Of a DNA stretch of 64,000 bases, positions 15,133 through 23,075 are shown one piece after another. The notes below the pieces were generated by a model. The model did not search any database, was not told the origin of the DNA, and saw nothing but the letters and a program-made list of their open reading frames with translations. Position 1 is the stretch's first letter. Each line of letters starts with the position of its first letter. The DNA comes from Acidobacteriota bacterium. Lineage in GTDB: Bacteria; Acidobacteriota; Vicinamibacteria; Vicinamibacterales; SCN-69-37. The position numbers and the translations under genes are program-made. Location of the stretch: contig JADJUS010000004.1 of the NCBI GenBank assembly GCA_016716905.1, positions 992,001 to 1,056,000 on the forward strand, read 5' to 3'.

Positions 15133-15525
15133 CTGCATGAGCCGCAACCGTGTCTGGCCTCGGACACGGCCGAGGCCCGTCTGTCAGCCGCCGCCGTGTC
15201 ACCGTCGTGGCCGGTTCGGCGACCAGAAGTGCATCCATGCCGCTTATCAAACCCCGACCGAAGCGCGTCCACGTCGTGCGCTACATGTGTCGCCTGAAGG
15301 AGTCCAAGCGAAACACGCCTCGTGCTCTACTTTGTCAGCCTCGTGCTCCGCCTTGATCGCCGACGCGACACACGCGTGGTCGACGAACTGATCGCCGTTG
15401 GGCGGTACGAATCAGGCCGCGATCGGTGCGACACCGATGGGTTGCATTGCGCGCAGAACCGCGTGTGAAATTGCGTTCGTACTGACGGGGACCTGAGCGC
15501 CGGGCCAACGAAACGTGATTGTCAG

Positions 15526-15611
15526 GCTCGACGCTGACGCCGTCAAGACTCCTCGCAAGGCTCGGCCCCGGCTACGCCGGGCTCGCGGTCTTGACCGCGT
15601 CAGCGTCGAGC
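15526..15611. repeat. 24-base inverted repeat (one mismatch) with 38-base loop
   Basis: The arm at 15526-15549 (GCTCGACGCTGACGCCGTCA and AGAC) pairs with 15588-15611 with a single mismatch. The loop contains a second small hairpin (GCCCCGGCTACGCCGGGC-like). It is strong enough to form a cruciform or transcript hairpin and is unrelated in sequence to the 15044 repeat. Confidence 0.7.
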
Positions 15612-15827
15612 CCGTCTTGGCACCTATCGATGGCCCGGAGAGTCTGCTGGACCAGTCAGAGAAGACGCCTGGGCACACGCTCGATCGCATCTGGCAACAT
15701 TGTCACGATTGGGCAGTAGCGTCGCCTCTATCGCGCGTGCGCCACTGCGGCCACCTGCCGGCTCCCGCTCGTGCTGGCGACACGAGGACAGGCTCACATG
15801 CTGGGCTAGCGGGATCGGCGGACGAGG

Positions 15828-16151
15828 TCAGGCCGCGTCCTCTTCCTCAGCTAGGCGAATCGGCACCTCGACTCCGTCAGCGAAGCGCGCCGCGATGACC
15901 AGCTCGCCGTTCATCGCTTCGATGAACTTCCGCAGCGTGCCGACGTAAAGCTCCGTCCGCCGCTCCATCTTGGACACCTCTGCTTGGCTCACGCCGAGCA
16001 GTTCGGCCATCGTCTCCTGCGTCAGGCCTCGGGCCTTCCGAAGCTGCGACAAGTGCAAATCGTCGGACAGACGCTGCGCCTCCGCCTCCATCCGATTGCG
16101 GGTCTCCGGCTTCGTGCGAGTCTTGATGTCAGACCACTTGTGTCGCTTCAT
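15828..16151 (-). CDS. XRE-family antitoxin
   Basis: 107 residues from the ATG at 16151, which overlaps the toxin stop codon as ATGA. The helix-turn-helix is LSQLRKARGLTQETMAELLG followed by VSQAEVSKMERR. It should bind and neutralise the toxin encoded just upstream and repress their promoter. The toxin-first order is the HigBA arrangement. The acidic C-terminus (LAEEEDAA) is typical of antitoxins. Confidence 0.85.
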   Translation of the reverse strand: MKRHKWSDIKTRTKPETRNRMEAEAQRLSDDLHLSQLRKARGLTQETMAELLGVSQAEVSKMERRTELYVGTLRKFIEAMNGELVIAARFADGVEVPIRLAEEEDAA

Positions 16152-16507
16152 ATCAACCCTTCCCGTTTCAGTTCCTGGAGGTAATCGTCGCACAGGGTGT
16201 CGGCAAGCGGGACCTGCTCGTCGTACCAACGGTCGTTTCCGCTCTTATCGCCACCCAACAGAAGAATCGCCGCCCGTCGCGGATCGAACGCATACAGCAC
16301 CCGATACGGACTCCCCTCGTGCTGAATCCGCAACTCACGCATGTGGCGGTGCCGCGACGTGGCGATACCGGATGAATACGGGAACGGCAACGCTGGTCCA
16401 TGTTCGACCAGCAACTCGACGACGCGACCGACGCTGACCTGTTCTTCGTCGTTGAGGTCACCGAACCAGCCGGCGAATTCGTTGGTGCCCTCAACTTCCC
16501 ACGCCAC
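16148..16507 (-). CDS. RelE/HigB-type (Gp49-like) toxin
   Basis: 119 residues. Family features are WEVEGTNEFAGWFGDLNDEE at the start, then RELRIQHEGSPYRVLYAFDP, AILLLGGDKSGNDRWY and a C-terminal LKREGLI. These proteins are ribosome-dependent mRNA interferases, and the basic and tyrosine residues expected for activity are retained. It is the first gene of a two-gene unit with the XRE antitoxin inside the ssrA-linked island, where it may stabilise the element. Confidence 0.88.
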   Translation of the reverse strand: MAWEVEGTNEFAGWFGDLNDEEQVSVGRVVELLVEHGPALPFPYSSGIATSRHRHMRELRIQHEGSPYRVLYAFDPRRAAILLLGGDKSGNDRWYDEQVPLADTLCDDYLQELKREGLI

Positions 16508-16636
16508 GGCTTAAAGTATGCCATATAAGGAATAATGTGTCGAGGGTTATACTTCGCCGGCCACCTGCTCGGGCGCGCCACCATGTGCCTCGGTGCCGCG
16601 GTCAGGATGGCCTGTCAGATCGCGTTCGTACCAGTA

Positions 16637-16879
16637 ATGGACTCGGCTGGCATCGGATCAACCACCACTCGACGCGATCCAGAAACGCGCAAACTTCCCG
16701 TCCTCCTGACTAGCGGCGAGGTCGCGCAGTTGCTGCGAACGACGAGGAAGGCCGTGTACGCCATGGTCGAGCGAGGGCAGCTCCCTGGAGTGGTCCGGCT
16801 CGGCCGCCGTGTCCTCGTCCAGGAGAGGGCTTTGGTAGACTGGCTCGGCCAGAAGTCCACGTCATCGTTGGAAAGGTAG
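16637..16879 (+). CDS. Helix-turn-helix (excisionase/MerR-like) protein
   Basis: About 80 residues from the ATG at 16637; the exact start is uncertain because the frame is open to 16535. The HTH_17-type domain reads LLTSGEVAQLLRTTRKAVYA followed by MVERGQLPGVVRLGRRVLVQ, with a terminal DWL. It ends 6 bases before the integrase, so the two are probably co-transcribed. A recombination directionality factor role is likely but unproved. Confidence 0.75.
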   Translation: MDSAGIGSTTTRRDPETRKLPVLLTSGEVAQLLRTTRKAVYAMVERGQLPGVVRLGRRVLVQERALVDWLGQKSTSSLER

Positions 16880-16885
16880 ACAGCG

Positions 16886-18007
16886 ATGAGCGTAGTAGTC
16901 AGACCGTACAAACGGGGTGGTTGGCATGTCGACATCCGCCTCAAATTGCCAGACGGAAAGGAGGTTCGCGAGCGAAAGTTGCTCAAGACGGTGTCGAAGT
17001 CAACGGCCCAGCGATGGGGGCAGGACAGGGAGAGGCACTTTGTGCTCCATGGCCTCCCGAAACCCACGAAGGAGGTTCCAACGCTTGAAGAATTTGCGCA
17101 GAGGTTCCTGGATGGCTACGCGCGGGCCAATCGTCAGAAGCCGAGCGGGATTGCCGCCAAGGAGACGATCCTGAATCGGCACCTGATTCCGATGTTAGGA
17201 AGTCGACGACTCGACACGATCACCACGGAATCGGTGCAGGATCTGAAGCGCGAACTGCGGATGAAGTCACCCAAGACCGTGAACAACGTGCTCACAGTGT
17301 TGGGCGTGCTGACCAAGAAGGCGGTCGAATGGGGCGTCATTGAGAAGGTGCCCTGCACGATTCGATTGCTGGCCGTTCCGACGCCGTCGATGGCGTTCCA
17401 TGACTTCGACGACTACGAGCGACTGGTTGAGGCAGCCGACGGGCTGGGACCTGACACATCCCTTATCGTGCTCCTCGGTGGAGACGCTGGGCTGAGGTTG
17501 GGGGAAATCCTGGCGCTCGAATGGACGGATGTCGACTTCCACAAGGGTCAACTCTGCGTGGAGCACTCGCAATGGAAAGGGCATCTCACCACGACGAAAG
17601 GAGGCCGGTTGCGACACGTGCCGATGACGGAGCGCCTGGCGATCGCCATGAAAGCGCATCGTCACCTGCGTGGCAAACAGGTATTGGTCCAGGCGAGTGG
17701 GGAACCCCTCACGATGAAGATCGTGCAGAGTTGGGTAGCCCGCGCGGCCCGAATAGCGGGGGTGCGGCCTGGGGTGCATATCCTCCGACACACGTTCTGT
17801 TCTCGTCTAGCGATGTTGGGCGCCCCGGCGAGGGCAATTCAAGAACTCGCGGGGCATCAGGATCTGAAGACGACACAGCGTTACATGCACCTGAGCCCGG
17901 CCGCGGTTGAAGGAGCGATTCGGCTTCTCGATGCACCGAGAACCGGCTCGGCCTTTGGCAACATGTTGGCAACGGGTTCTACCGAGTCCGCTAACATCAC
18001 TCGGTAG
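16886..18007 (+). CDS. Tyrosine recombinase (phage-type integrase)
   Basis: 373 residues. An N-terminal arm-type DNA-binding region and SAM-like core-binding domain (about 66-150) are followed by the catalytic domain. All six catalytic residues are visible: R204 (GLRLGEIL), K238 (TTTKGGRLRH), H298 and R301 (HILRHTF), H324 (AGHQD) and Y333 (TTQRYMHL). It is intact, in contrast to the remnant at 14613. It ends 11 bases from the 3' terminus of ssrA, which is the probable attachment site. Confidence 0.95.
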   Translation: MSVVVRPYKRGGWHVDIRLKLPDGKEVRERKLLKTVSKSTAQRWGQDRERHFVLHGLPKPTKEVPTLEEFAQRFLDGYARANRQKPSGIAAKETILNRHLIPMLGSRRLDTITTESVQDLKRELRMKSPKTVNNVLTVLGVLTKKAVEWGVIEKVPCTIRLLAVPTPSMAFHDFDDYERLVEAADGLGPDTSLIVLLGGDAGLRLGEILALEWTDVDFHKGQLCVEHSQWKGHLTTTKGGRLRHVPMTERLAIAMKAHRHLRGKQVLVQASGEPLTMKIVQSWVARAARIAGVRPGVHILRHTFCSRLAMLGAPARAIQELAGHQDLKTTQRYMHLSPAAVEGAIRLLDAPRTGSAFGNMLATGSTESANITR

Positions 18008-18018
18008 AACAGGTTAGA

Positions 18019-18370
18019 TGGTGGAGGCGGCGGGAGTCGAACCCGCGTCCGAAAGGCCTGTCACCGTAGGCGTCTACATGCGTAGTCGAACTTAAAGGTT
18101 CGCGACCGTCATCGAAGTTCGACGAACGTGCCGGCCGCTAGTCCGTGAAGTCTCGTCCTCAGGCGCCGGACGCGCTAGAGAACCAGCCTGCTAAATGGCG
18201 TGCACTCCCCACCCGCAGGCTGGTGAGGGTGCACGTCGCGGGGATTAGGCCGCGAGTGCGAGCTGCGTGTCCGCAGTTGCATTGTGTTTCCGCCGGTTTA
18301 ACGAGTCGGGTGGAAATGGCTCGGCATGCATCCCACGATCCCTTGCCCCCGTCGAAGCCGTGTCGCCCCC
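18019..18370 (-). ncRNA. ssrA: tmRNA
   Basis: On the minus strand the RNA begins GGGGGCGACACGGCTTCGAC and ends GGTTCGACTCCCGCCGCC followed by TCCACCA. The 5' GGGGGCG and 3' CGCCTCC form the tRNA-like acceptor stem and the T arm is intact. The open tag frame ends with codons for LALAA and a TAA at 18247-18245. Taking GCA at 18280-18278 as resume codon gives the tag ATADTQLALAA; the resume codon is inferred. CCA is encoded. Length is about 352 bases, normal for one-piece tmRNA. Confidence 0.95.
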
Positions 18371-18400
18371 ACAAGGTCAGTGTCGCTCCACCATCTTAAC

Positions 18401-18452
18401 AGTTCCCCAGTTCCCCAGTTCCCCAGTTCCCCAGTTCCCCAGTTCCCCAGTT
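18401..18452. repeat. Tandem 8-base repeat (AGTTCCCC, about 6.5 copies)
   Basis: AGTTCCCC is repeated exactly from 18401 to 18452. It lies between the tmRNA 5' end and the GAF protein gene, in the upstream region of both divergent genes. Copy number is likely to vary by slippage and could shift promoter spacing. Confidence 0.9.
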
Positions 18453-18490
18453 GTACAGCCCCGCCCTTTGGTTCATAATTGACAGACCAC

Positions 18491-19264
18491 ATGACAAACG
18501 AGCAGCGCGTGCGCGAGGTGGTTGACGCTTATCTGGACCGGACGATCCATGACCTGGAGGCGCGGGTGCAGGCCCTGACCAAAGACCTGATCGGGCTCAT
18601 CATCGACCAGGAAGCCAGGCACGCCCGCGAACTCGAGCAGCTCCGCCAGCAAGTCACGTCCGCGGCGCCGGTTGGTGAACCGGTTCCTGAACAGGTGGTG
18701 GCCCCGGTCCTGTCGGCCGTGCCCGCCAGCGCAACGCGCGAAGCGCGTGTGGAAACCATGGAACGGCTGCTGGGGTCGGTGCGACGAATCGACCAGTCCA
18801 ATGGCCTCAACGCCATCCTCGGAGCCCTGGCCCGCGGCGCGGCCGCTGAAACGTCGCGCGTCGCCATCCTGCTCGTGGACGGCTACATGTTCCGCACCTG
18901 GGGCCACTTCGGGTTTGCCGAAGGCACCGGCCCCACTGAAATGCCTATTGGCGCATCGGGAACGCTCGCCGCAGCCGTGGCGCTCAAACAGACGTGTTTC
19001 GTACCGCCGGTCATTGATGGCCGTGACGGCGAAGGGCCTGCCTTCATGCGCGTGCCTGCGGGACACACCGGCTTGGTCGTGCCGCTCACCGTCGGCGGGG
19101 AAGTGGTGGCGGTGCTGTACGCAGACGACATGTCGCGCTCGGTGGAGCACGAAGACGCGCCGCTCTGGACTGAGGAACTGGAACTCCTCGCACGTCATGC
19201 GGCGATTCGCCTTGAGAACGTCACGTCGGCCCGCACGGTGGAAGTGCTGGCCCGGGCCGACTGA
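18491..19264 (+). CDS. GAF-domain protein
   Basis: 257 residues from the ATG at 18491. An N-terminal coiled-coil (about 1-60, EARVQALTKDLIGLIIDQEA) leads through a linker to a GAF-type domain (about 105-245; LVVPLTVGGEVVAVLYADD is the characteristic strand pair). No output enzyme domain is attached, so it may sense a ligand and act on a partner. The stop codon is one base before the ATG of the lytic transglycosylase gene, suggesting an operon. The ligand is unknown. Confidence 0.75.
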   Translation: MTNEQRVREVVDAYLDRTIHDLEARVQALTKDLIGLIIDQEARHARELEQLRQQVTSAAPVGEPVPEQVVAPVLSAVPASATREARVETMERLLGSVRRIDQSNGLNAILGALARGAAAETSRVAILLVDGYMFRTWGHFGFAEGTGPTEMPIGASGTLAAAVALKQTCFVPPVIDGRDGEGPAFMRVPAGHTGLVVPLTVGGEVVAVLYADDMSRSVEHEDAPLWTEELELLARHAAIRLENVTSARTVEVLARAD

Positions 19265-19265
19265 C

Positions 19266-21353
19266 ATGCGATTCCTCCCACTGGCGTTCGGTCTCTCGCT
19301 GGTGGCGGCGCTTGGTGCGCAGGACCGACTCTGGCTGGCACCAACGCCGGCAGACGCCCGGCCCAATGCGATTGCCACGGCGCTCGCACACCTCGAAGAC
19401 GGCAAACCCGCCCTCGCACTACCCGCACTGCGACGCTCTATCGGCCAACCGGTCGTCGGGCGCTACGTTCGGCTGCAACTGGGACGAGCCGAACTGGCCG
19501 ACAAACAATTCGACAACGCGGCCGCCTCCGCTGCGGCCGTTCTCGCCACCAAACCAGAAGGCTATTTGCTCGAACAGGCGCTGTGGCTGGCGGCCGACGC
19601 GGCCGAAGCACGACTGGCCTGGACTGACGCGACCAAAGCGCTGGCGACGCTCACCACCCAACCACTCGTCGCATCGTCAATGGCGAAGGCGTTGTACCGC
19701 CTGGGCCTGGCAGCACGGGAAGCGGGGCAGCTCGACAGTGCCGTGAAGGCGTTGACGCGCATCCACGACGAATTCCCCTCGTCTCCAGAAGCGTCTGACG
19801 CGACCAAAGCGCTCCTGAGCCTGGCGCCGTCATTCCAGGCGGCCACCGCCGAACGTCTGACCGTTGCCATGAGCCGCGCACACCAGTTGTATGCGGCGCG
19901 GCAGTATCCCGAGGCGCGCATCGCGTATGAAGGCGTGCGGCCGCTGGCCGGCAAGATCGATCGCGACCTCGTGGACCTGCGATTGGCGCAGTGCGACGCG
20001 CGCCTGAAGCGGTATCCCGCGGCACTCGCGGCGCTCGACGCCTACATTGCCGGCGGCGGCACCAATCGCGACGAAGCCGAGTACTTCAGAGTGGGTGTGC
20101 TCCGCGATATGGGACGCCACGCAGAGTACCTGCGCGACGTCCGCGCGTTTGTCGATCGCGGCCGCGACCCGGTCTTCGTCGAATCCGCCCTCAACGATCT
20201 GGGCACGCACTTCATCCTGGCCGATGACGATGGGAAGGCCGCGGCGGTGTTTACGGAGCAGTACGATCGCTTCCCCACGGGCGCGTTTGCCGGTCGTGCA
20301 GCCTGGAAGGCCGGGTGGTGGGCGTTCTCGAGCGGGAACTACGCCCAGACCGTGCGCCTCTTCGAAAGCGCCGCGCAGGGGCTGCGTCGCGCCGACTATC
20401 GTTCTGGCTGGGTCTACTGGGCGGCACGCGCGAATGAGCGCCTTGGCCACCGTGAGCGCGCGGTGGCCGGCTACCAGCAGACGATGGCCGATTACGGCAA
20501 TTCGTATTACGGCCGTGAAGCCGAACGCGTCCTCGGTCAGATGCTCGCGGCATCGCGCCCCACGGCCGCAGGGGCGGTGAAGCCGGTGCGCCGCGAATCA
20601 CGAGTGGCGTTTGCCCCAGGCGCGCCGCCAAGCAATGTTCCGCTCATCCAGGCGCTCCTGACGTCGCAACTCTATGCCGATGCTGCCGGCGAACTGCAGC
20701 GAGTCCAGCGGCTCGAGGGCAACTCGCCGCTGATTGAGGCCACCCTTGCGTATGCCTTGAACCGCGACGGGGAATTGCGCCTCGGCATCAGCGCCATGAA
20801 GCGCGCCTACCCGCAATACATGGCGGATGGCGGGGAAACGCTGCCGCGCGAATTACTCACGGTCCTGTTCCCGGTGGCCTATTGGGATCTCATTCAGAAG
20901 CACTCCGCGCTCCACAAACTGGATCCGTATCTGGTGGCGGCGCTCGTCGCGCAGGAATCCACGTTCGACCCCGAGATCCGGTCGGCCGCTGACGCGTGGG
21001 GCCTGATGCAGATTCTGCCCTCCACCGGCCGGCAGTATGCCCGCTCGTTGAAGATCCGGCCGTTCAACACCGCCAGCCTGACCAAGCCCGAAATCAACGT
21101 GCGCATCGGCACCACGTACTTCGCTGACCTGGTCAAACGTTTCGGCGGCGTCGCGCCGGCGCTGGCGTCGTACAACGCCGGAGAAAGCCGCGTGTCGCGC
21201 TGGCTGGCCGAACGACCGGGCGTCGATCGCGACGAGTTCATCGACGGCATTCCGTTCCCCGAAACACAGGGCTACGTGAAGAAAATCCTCGGCACCGCCG
21301 AGGACTACCGGCTGCTGTATCGCCGCACGCCGGCCGCCACTCCCCGGCGCTAG
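19266..21353 (+). CDS. Soluble lytic transglycosylase with N-terminal tetratricopeptide-like repeats
   Basis: 695 residues, with an N-terminal hydrophobic signal (about 1-18). Alpha-helical TPR-like repeats (about 30-500) form the superhelical U-domain seen in Slt70. The C-terminal SLT domain contains DPYLVAALVAQESTFDPEIR with predicted catalytic E564, then WGLMQILPSTGRQYA and YNAGESRVSRW. It cleaves peptidoglycan glycan strands in the periplasm, producing 1,6-anhydro ends. It is convergent with a GT-C type gene and followed by a double palindromic element (21365-21433). Confidence 0.9.
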   Translation: MRFLPLAFGLSLVAALGAQDRLWLAPTPADARPNAIATALAHLEDGKPALALPALRRSIGQPVVGRYVRLQLGRAELADKQFDNAAASAAAVLATKPEGYLLEQALWLAADAAEARLAWTDATKALATLTTQPLVASSMAKALYRLGLAAREAGQLDSAVKALTRIHDEFPSSPEASDATKALLSLAPSFQAATAERLTVAMSRAHQLYAARQYPEARIAYEGVRPLAGKIDRDLVDLRLAQCDARLKRYPAALAALDAYIAGGGTNRDEAEYFRVGVLRDMGRHAEYLRDVRAFVDRGRDPVFVESALNDLGTHFILADDDGKAAAVFTEQYDRFPTGAFAGRAAWKAGWWAFSSGNYAQTVRLFESAAQGLRRADYRSGWVYWAARANERLGHRERAVAGYQQTMADYGNSYYGREAERVLGQMLAASRPTAAGAVKPVRRESRVAFAPGAPPSNVPLIQALLTSQLYADAAGELQRVQRLEGNSPLIEATLAYALNRDGELRLGISAMKRAYPQYMADGGETLPRELLTVLFPVAYWDLIQKHSALHKLDPYLVAALVAQESTFDPEIRSAADAWGLMQILPSTGRQYARSLKIRPFNTASLTKPEINVRIGTTYFADLVKRFGGVAPALASYNAGESRVSRWLAERPGVDRDEFIDGIPFPETQGYVKKILGTAEDYRLLYRRTPAATPRR

Positions 21354-21364
21354 ACATCGGCATA

Positions 21365-21433
21365 GCCGGGTCTGAAGACCCGGCCTCCGAAGACAGTCGT
21401 CCCTCCTATGGAGGCCGGGTCTTTAGACCCGGC
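21365..21433. repeat. Palindromic element A, two units in inverted arrangement
   Basis: Unit 1 at 21365-21388 (GCCGGGTCTGAAGACCCGGC, then CTCC) and unit 2 at 21410-21433 (GGAGGCCGGGTCTTTAGACC, then CGGC) are each self-complementary and also pair with each other with one mismatch. The same unit family occurs at 30808-30861 inside pheT and at 47601-47624. The element lies between two convergent genes and could end transcription both ways. The minus-strand gene's last codons and stop are inside it. Confidence 0.85.
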
Positions 21434-23058
21434 GTGGGCCAGATCACTTCGTACAGCGACACCGGGTGTTCGTCCACGACGAGCCTCAGCTGATTTGGCA
21501 TGTTCTGCAGTTGCAGGCGCAAGGCCGGGCCCACGTCGGCAGGGTAGTCGTTGAAATGCACGACGACCCATCGCACCCCGCGCGCGCGCAGCACCGCCCA
21601 CGCCTCAGGTGAAGGAAAACTGGCCAGCGCCGCGGCGTCCTCCGGGAAGCCGGCCGGGGTGTGGTCGCTATAGCCATTGATCAGCGGCTGCCAGTGGAAC
21701 GTGGACATCAGCATGTATTCGGTGTGCCGGTGCCGGTCAGACGCGTCCTTGAAGAATGGAAACTCGGCCACCGGCGCTCGCGGCATCACGGCGAGCCGGC
21801 GATACGCCGGCGCCACCGCCGGTGCGTCTGCCAGTTGCAGGGGACCCACCCACGACTCGGCCAATGCGATGACGACGAGCGCGGAGGCCAGCCATGGGCC
21901 CAGCTTCACCTGGCGTCGTTCGAGCCACGTGATCGCAAACGCGGCCAGCACTGCGGCCGAAAGCCCGACGAGCAGGCCGAATCGTACCGGTGCGCGCAGG
22001 AACGAAAACGCCGGCACCACCTGGTAGAGCAGTGAATACAGGCCGGCATCCGGGCCTGCCGAAATCCACAGCGCCAGGAGCGCCACCGCCACGTAAAACA
22101 CCATCGTCTGTCGATGTGGCGCCTTCGCTCGAAGGGCGAGACCGGCGCCCACGGTGGCGAGCAGCACTGAGAGGAATCCCGGAAACAGCACCTCCCTGAA
22201 GTCACCGAGGTAGGGCAGCATCCAGCGGTGCACCCAGGCGGCCGAGGCCAGATACTCGGGCCCGCGCGTGGAGTAGAGTCGGGCTTCGGCGAGCGACCGC
22301 GCGAAGCCCGCTTCGCGCACTCCGATGTAGGGCACAAAAAACGGACCCACCATGACCACCACGACGCCCGCCGCCATCAGCGCGCCAAGCCAGAAGCGCG
22401 ACTGGCGGAGCCGGCGCTGCGCAATGGCGTTCCACAGAAGGCCGAACCCGGTCGCAAGCCCGGCAAAGATGCCGTAGTACGCACAGGCCAGCCCGGTGAC
22501 GCTCAGGGCGGCGCCAAGGAGTGCGCCGCGTCGCATTGACGGCGCCTTGGTGAAGTGGTGCATCGCCGCAAGTGATAACGGTGGGCCAAACGTCATCAGG
22601 AGTTGGATGTGCGGCACGTGCGCGAACATGTAGGGGCTGAAGCCGTACATGAGCCCGGCGATGCTTGCGCTCAATTGGCTGCCGCCAAGCACCCGGACCA
22701 GGAGAAAAGCCGAGAGCGCGGCTCCGGCGAATGCCAGCAGAACGACGGTGTTGTAGCTGGCGTACGGATTCTTCGTGGCGACCCAGACGGGCGCCGCGAC
22801 GATGCCGGCAATGATGTTGGCTTCTGAGTAGGCCAACGTCTGCTTGTGGGGGTAGAAAATATTGGCGTCAAAAAGCGATGCCGGATTCGTGGTCAGGGCG
22901 TGCGCCACCCACGCCACATTCCACACACCATGCCTGCCGTCGCCGCTGTCCACCCGTCCGGCAGACCCGAGGCGGGCGGCGATGGGCCACGTCAGGATCG
23001 CCGCCACGACAATCGCAATCAGGGAGGCGACGCATGCGTCGCGGAGTCGTGAAGGCAT
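21406..23058 (-). CDS. Integral membrane GT-C-like protein
   Basis: 550 residues with about 11-12 hydrophobic segments. A short periplasmic loop after the first helix and a soluble C-terminal domain (about 430-550) containing YMLMSTFHWQPLINGYSDHT resemble GT-C type glycosyltransferases or related uncharacterised membrane proteins. No clear catalytic DD/DE pair is seen in the first loop, only GRVDSGDGRHG. It is divergent from another GT-C-like gene 17 bases away. The final residues (PGLKTRPP) and stop codon come from palindromic element A. A role in lipid-linked sugar transfer is inference. Confidence 0.6.
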   Translation of the reverse strand: MPSRLRDACVASLIAIVVAAILTWPIAARLGSAGRVDSGDGRHGVWNVAWVAHALTTNPASLFDANIFYPHKQTLAYSEANIIAGIVAAPVWVATKNPYASYNTVVLLAFAGAALSAFLLVRVLGGSQLSASIAGLMYGFSPYMFAHVPHIQLLMTFGPPLSLAAMHHFTKAPSMRRGALLGAALSVTGLACAYYGIFAGLATGFGLLWNAIAQRRLRQSRFWLGALMAAGVVVVMVGPFFVPYIGVREAGFARSLAEARLYSTRGPEYLASAAWVHRWMLPYLGDFREVLFPGFLSVLLATVGAGLALRAKAPHRQTMVFYVAVALLALWISAGPDAGLYSLLYQVVPAFSFLRAPVRFGLLVGLSAAVLAAFAITWLERRQVKLGPWLASALVVIALAESWVGPLQLADAPAVAPAYRRLAVMPRAPVAEFPFFKDASDRHRHTEYMLMSTFHWQPLINGYSDHTPAGFPEDAAALASFPSPEAWAVLRARGVRWVVVHFNDYPADVGPALRLQLQNMPNQLRLVVDEHPVSLYEVIWPTPGLKTRPP

Positions 23059-23075
23059 GAAAGAATGACGGCCGG

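Larger units (their letters stand above)
14808..15827. other. About 1 kb without convincing genes
   Basis: Short overlapping frames occur in all directions but none shows a recognisable domain or codon pattern better than its antisense. The stretch contains two long inverted repeats (15044-15132 and 15526-15611), described separately. It separates the integrase remnant from the toxin-antitoxin pair and looks like decayed mobile-element DNA. Confidence 0.5.
14600..18018. mobile_element. Degraded integrative element inserted at the 3' end of ssrA
   Basis: Between a truncated phosphatase and the tmRNA gene lie an integrase fragment, a gene-poor stretch with two long inverted repeats, a toxin-antitoxin pair, an excisionase-like protein and an intact tyrosine recombinase. 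The recombinase ends 11 bases from the tmRNA 3' terminus. Tyrosine recombinases often use the 3' end of tmRNA genes as attachment site. I found no second copy of the tmRNA 3' end within the window, so the left boundary is not defined and part may be lost. Confidence 0.65.

Noticed and set aside
15044..15611. Integron attC sites
   Set aside because: No GTTRRRY core sites, no cassette-sized genes between them and no integron integrase; the nearby recombinases are phage-type.
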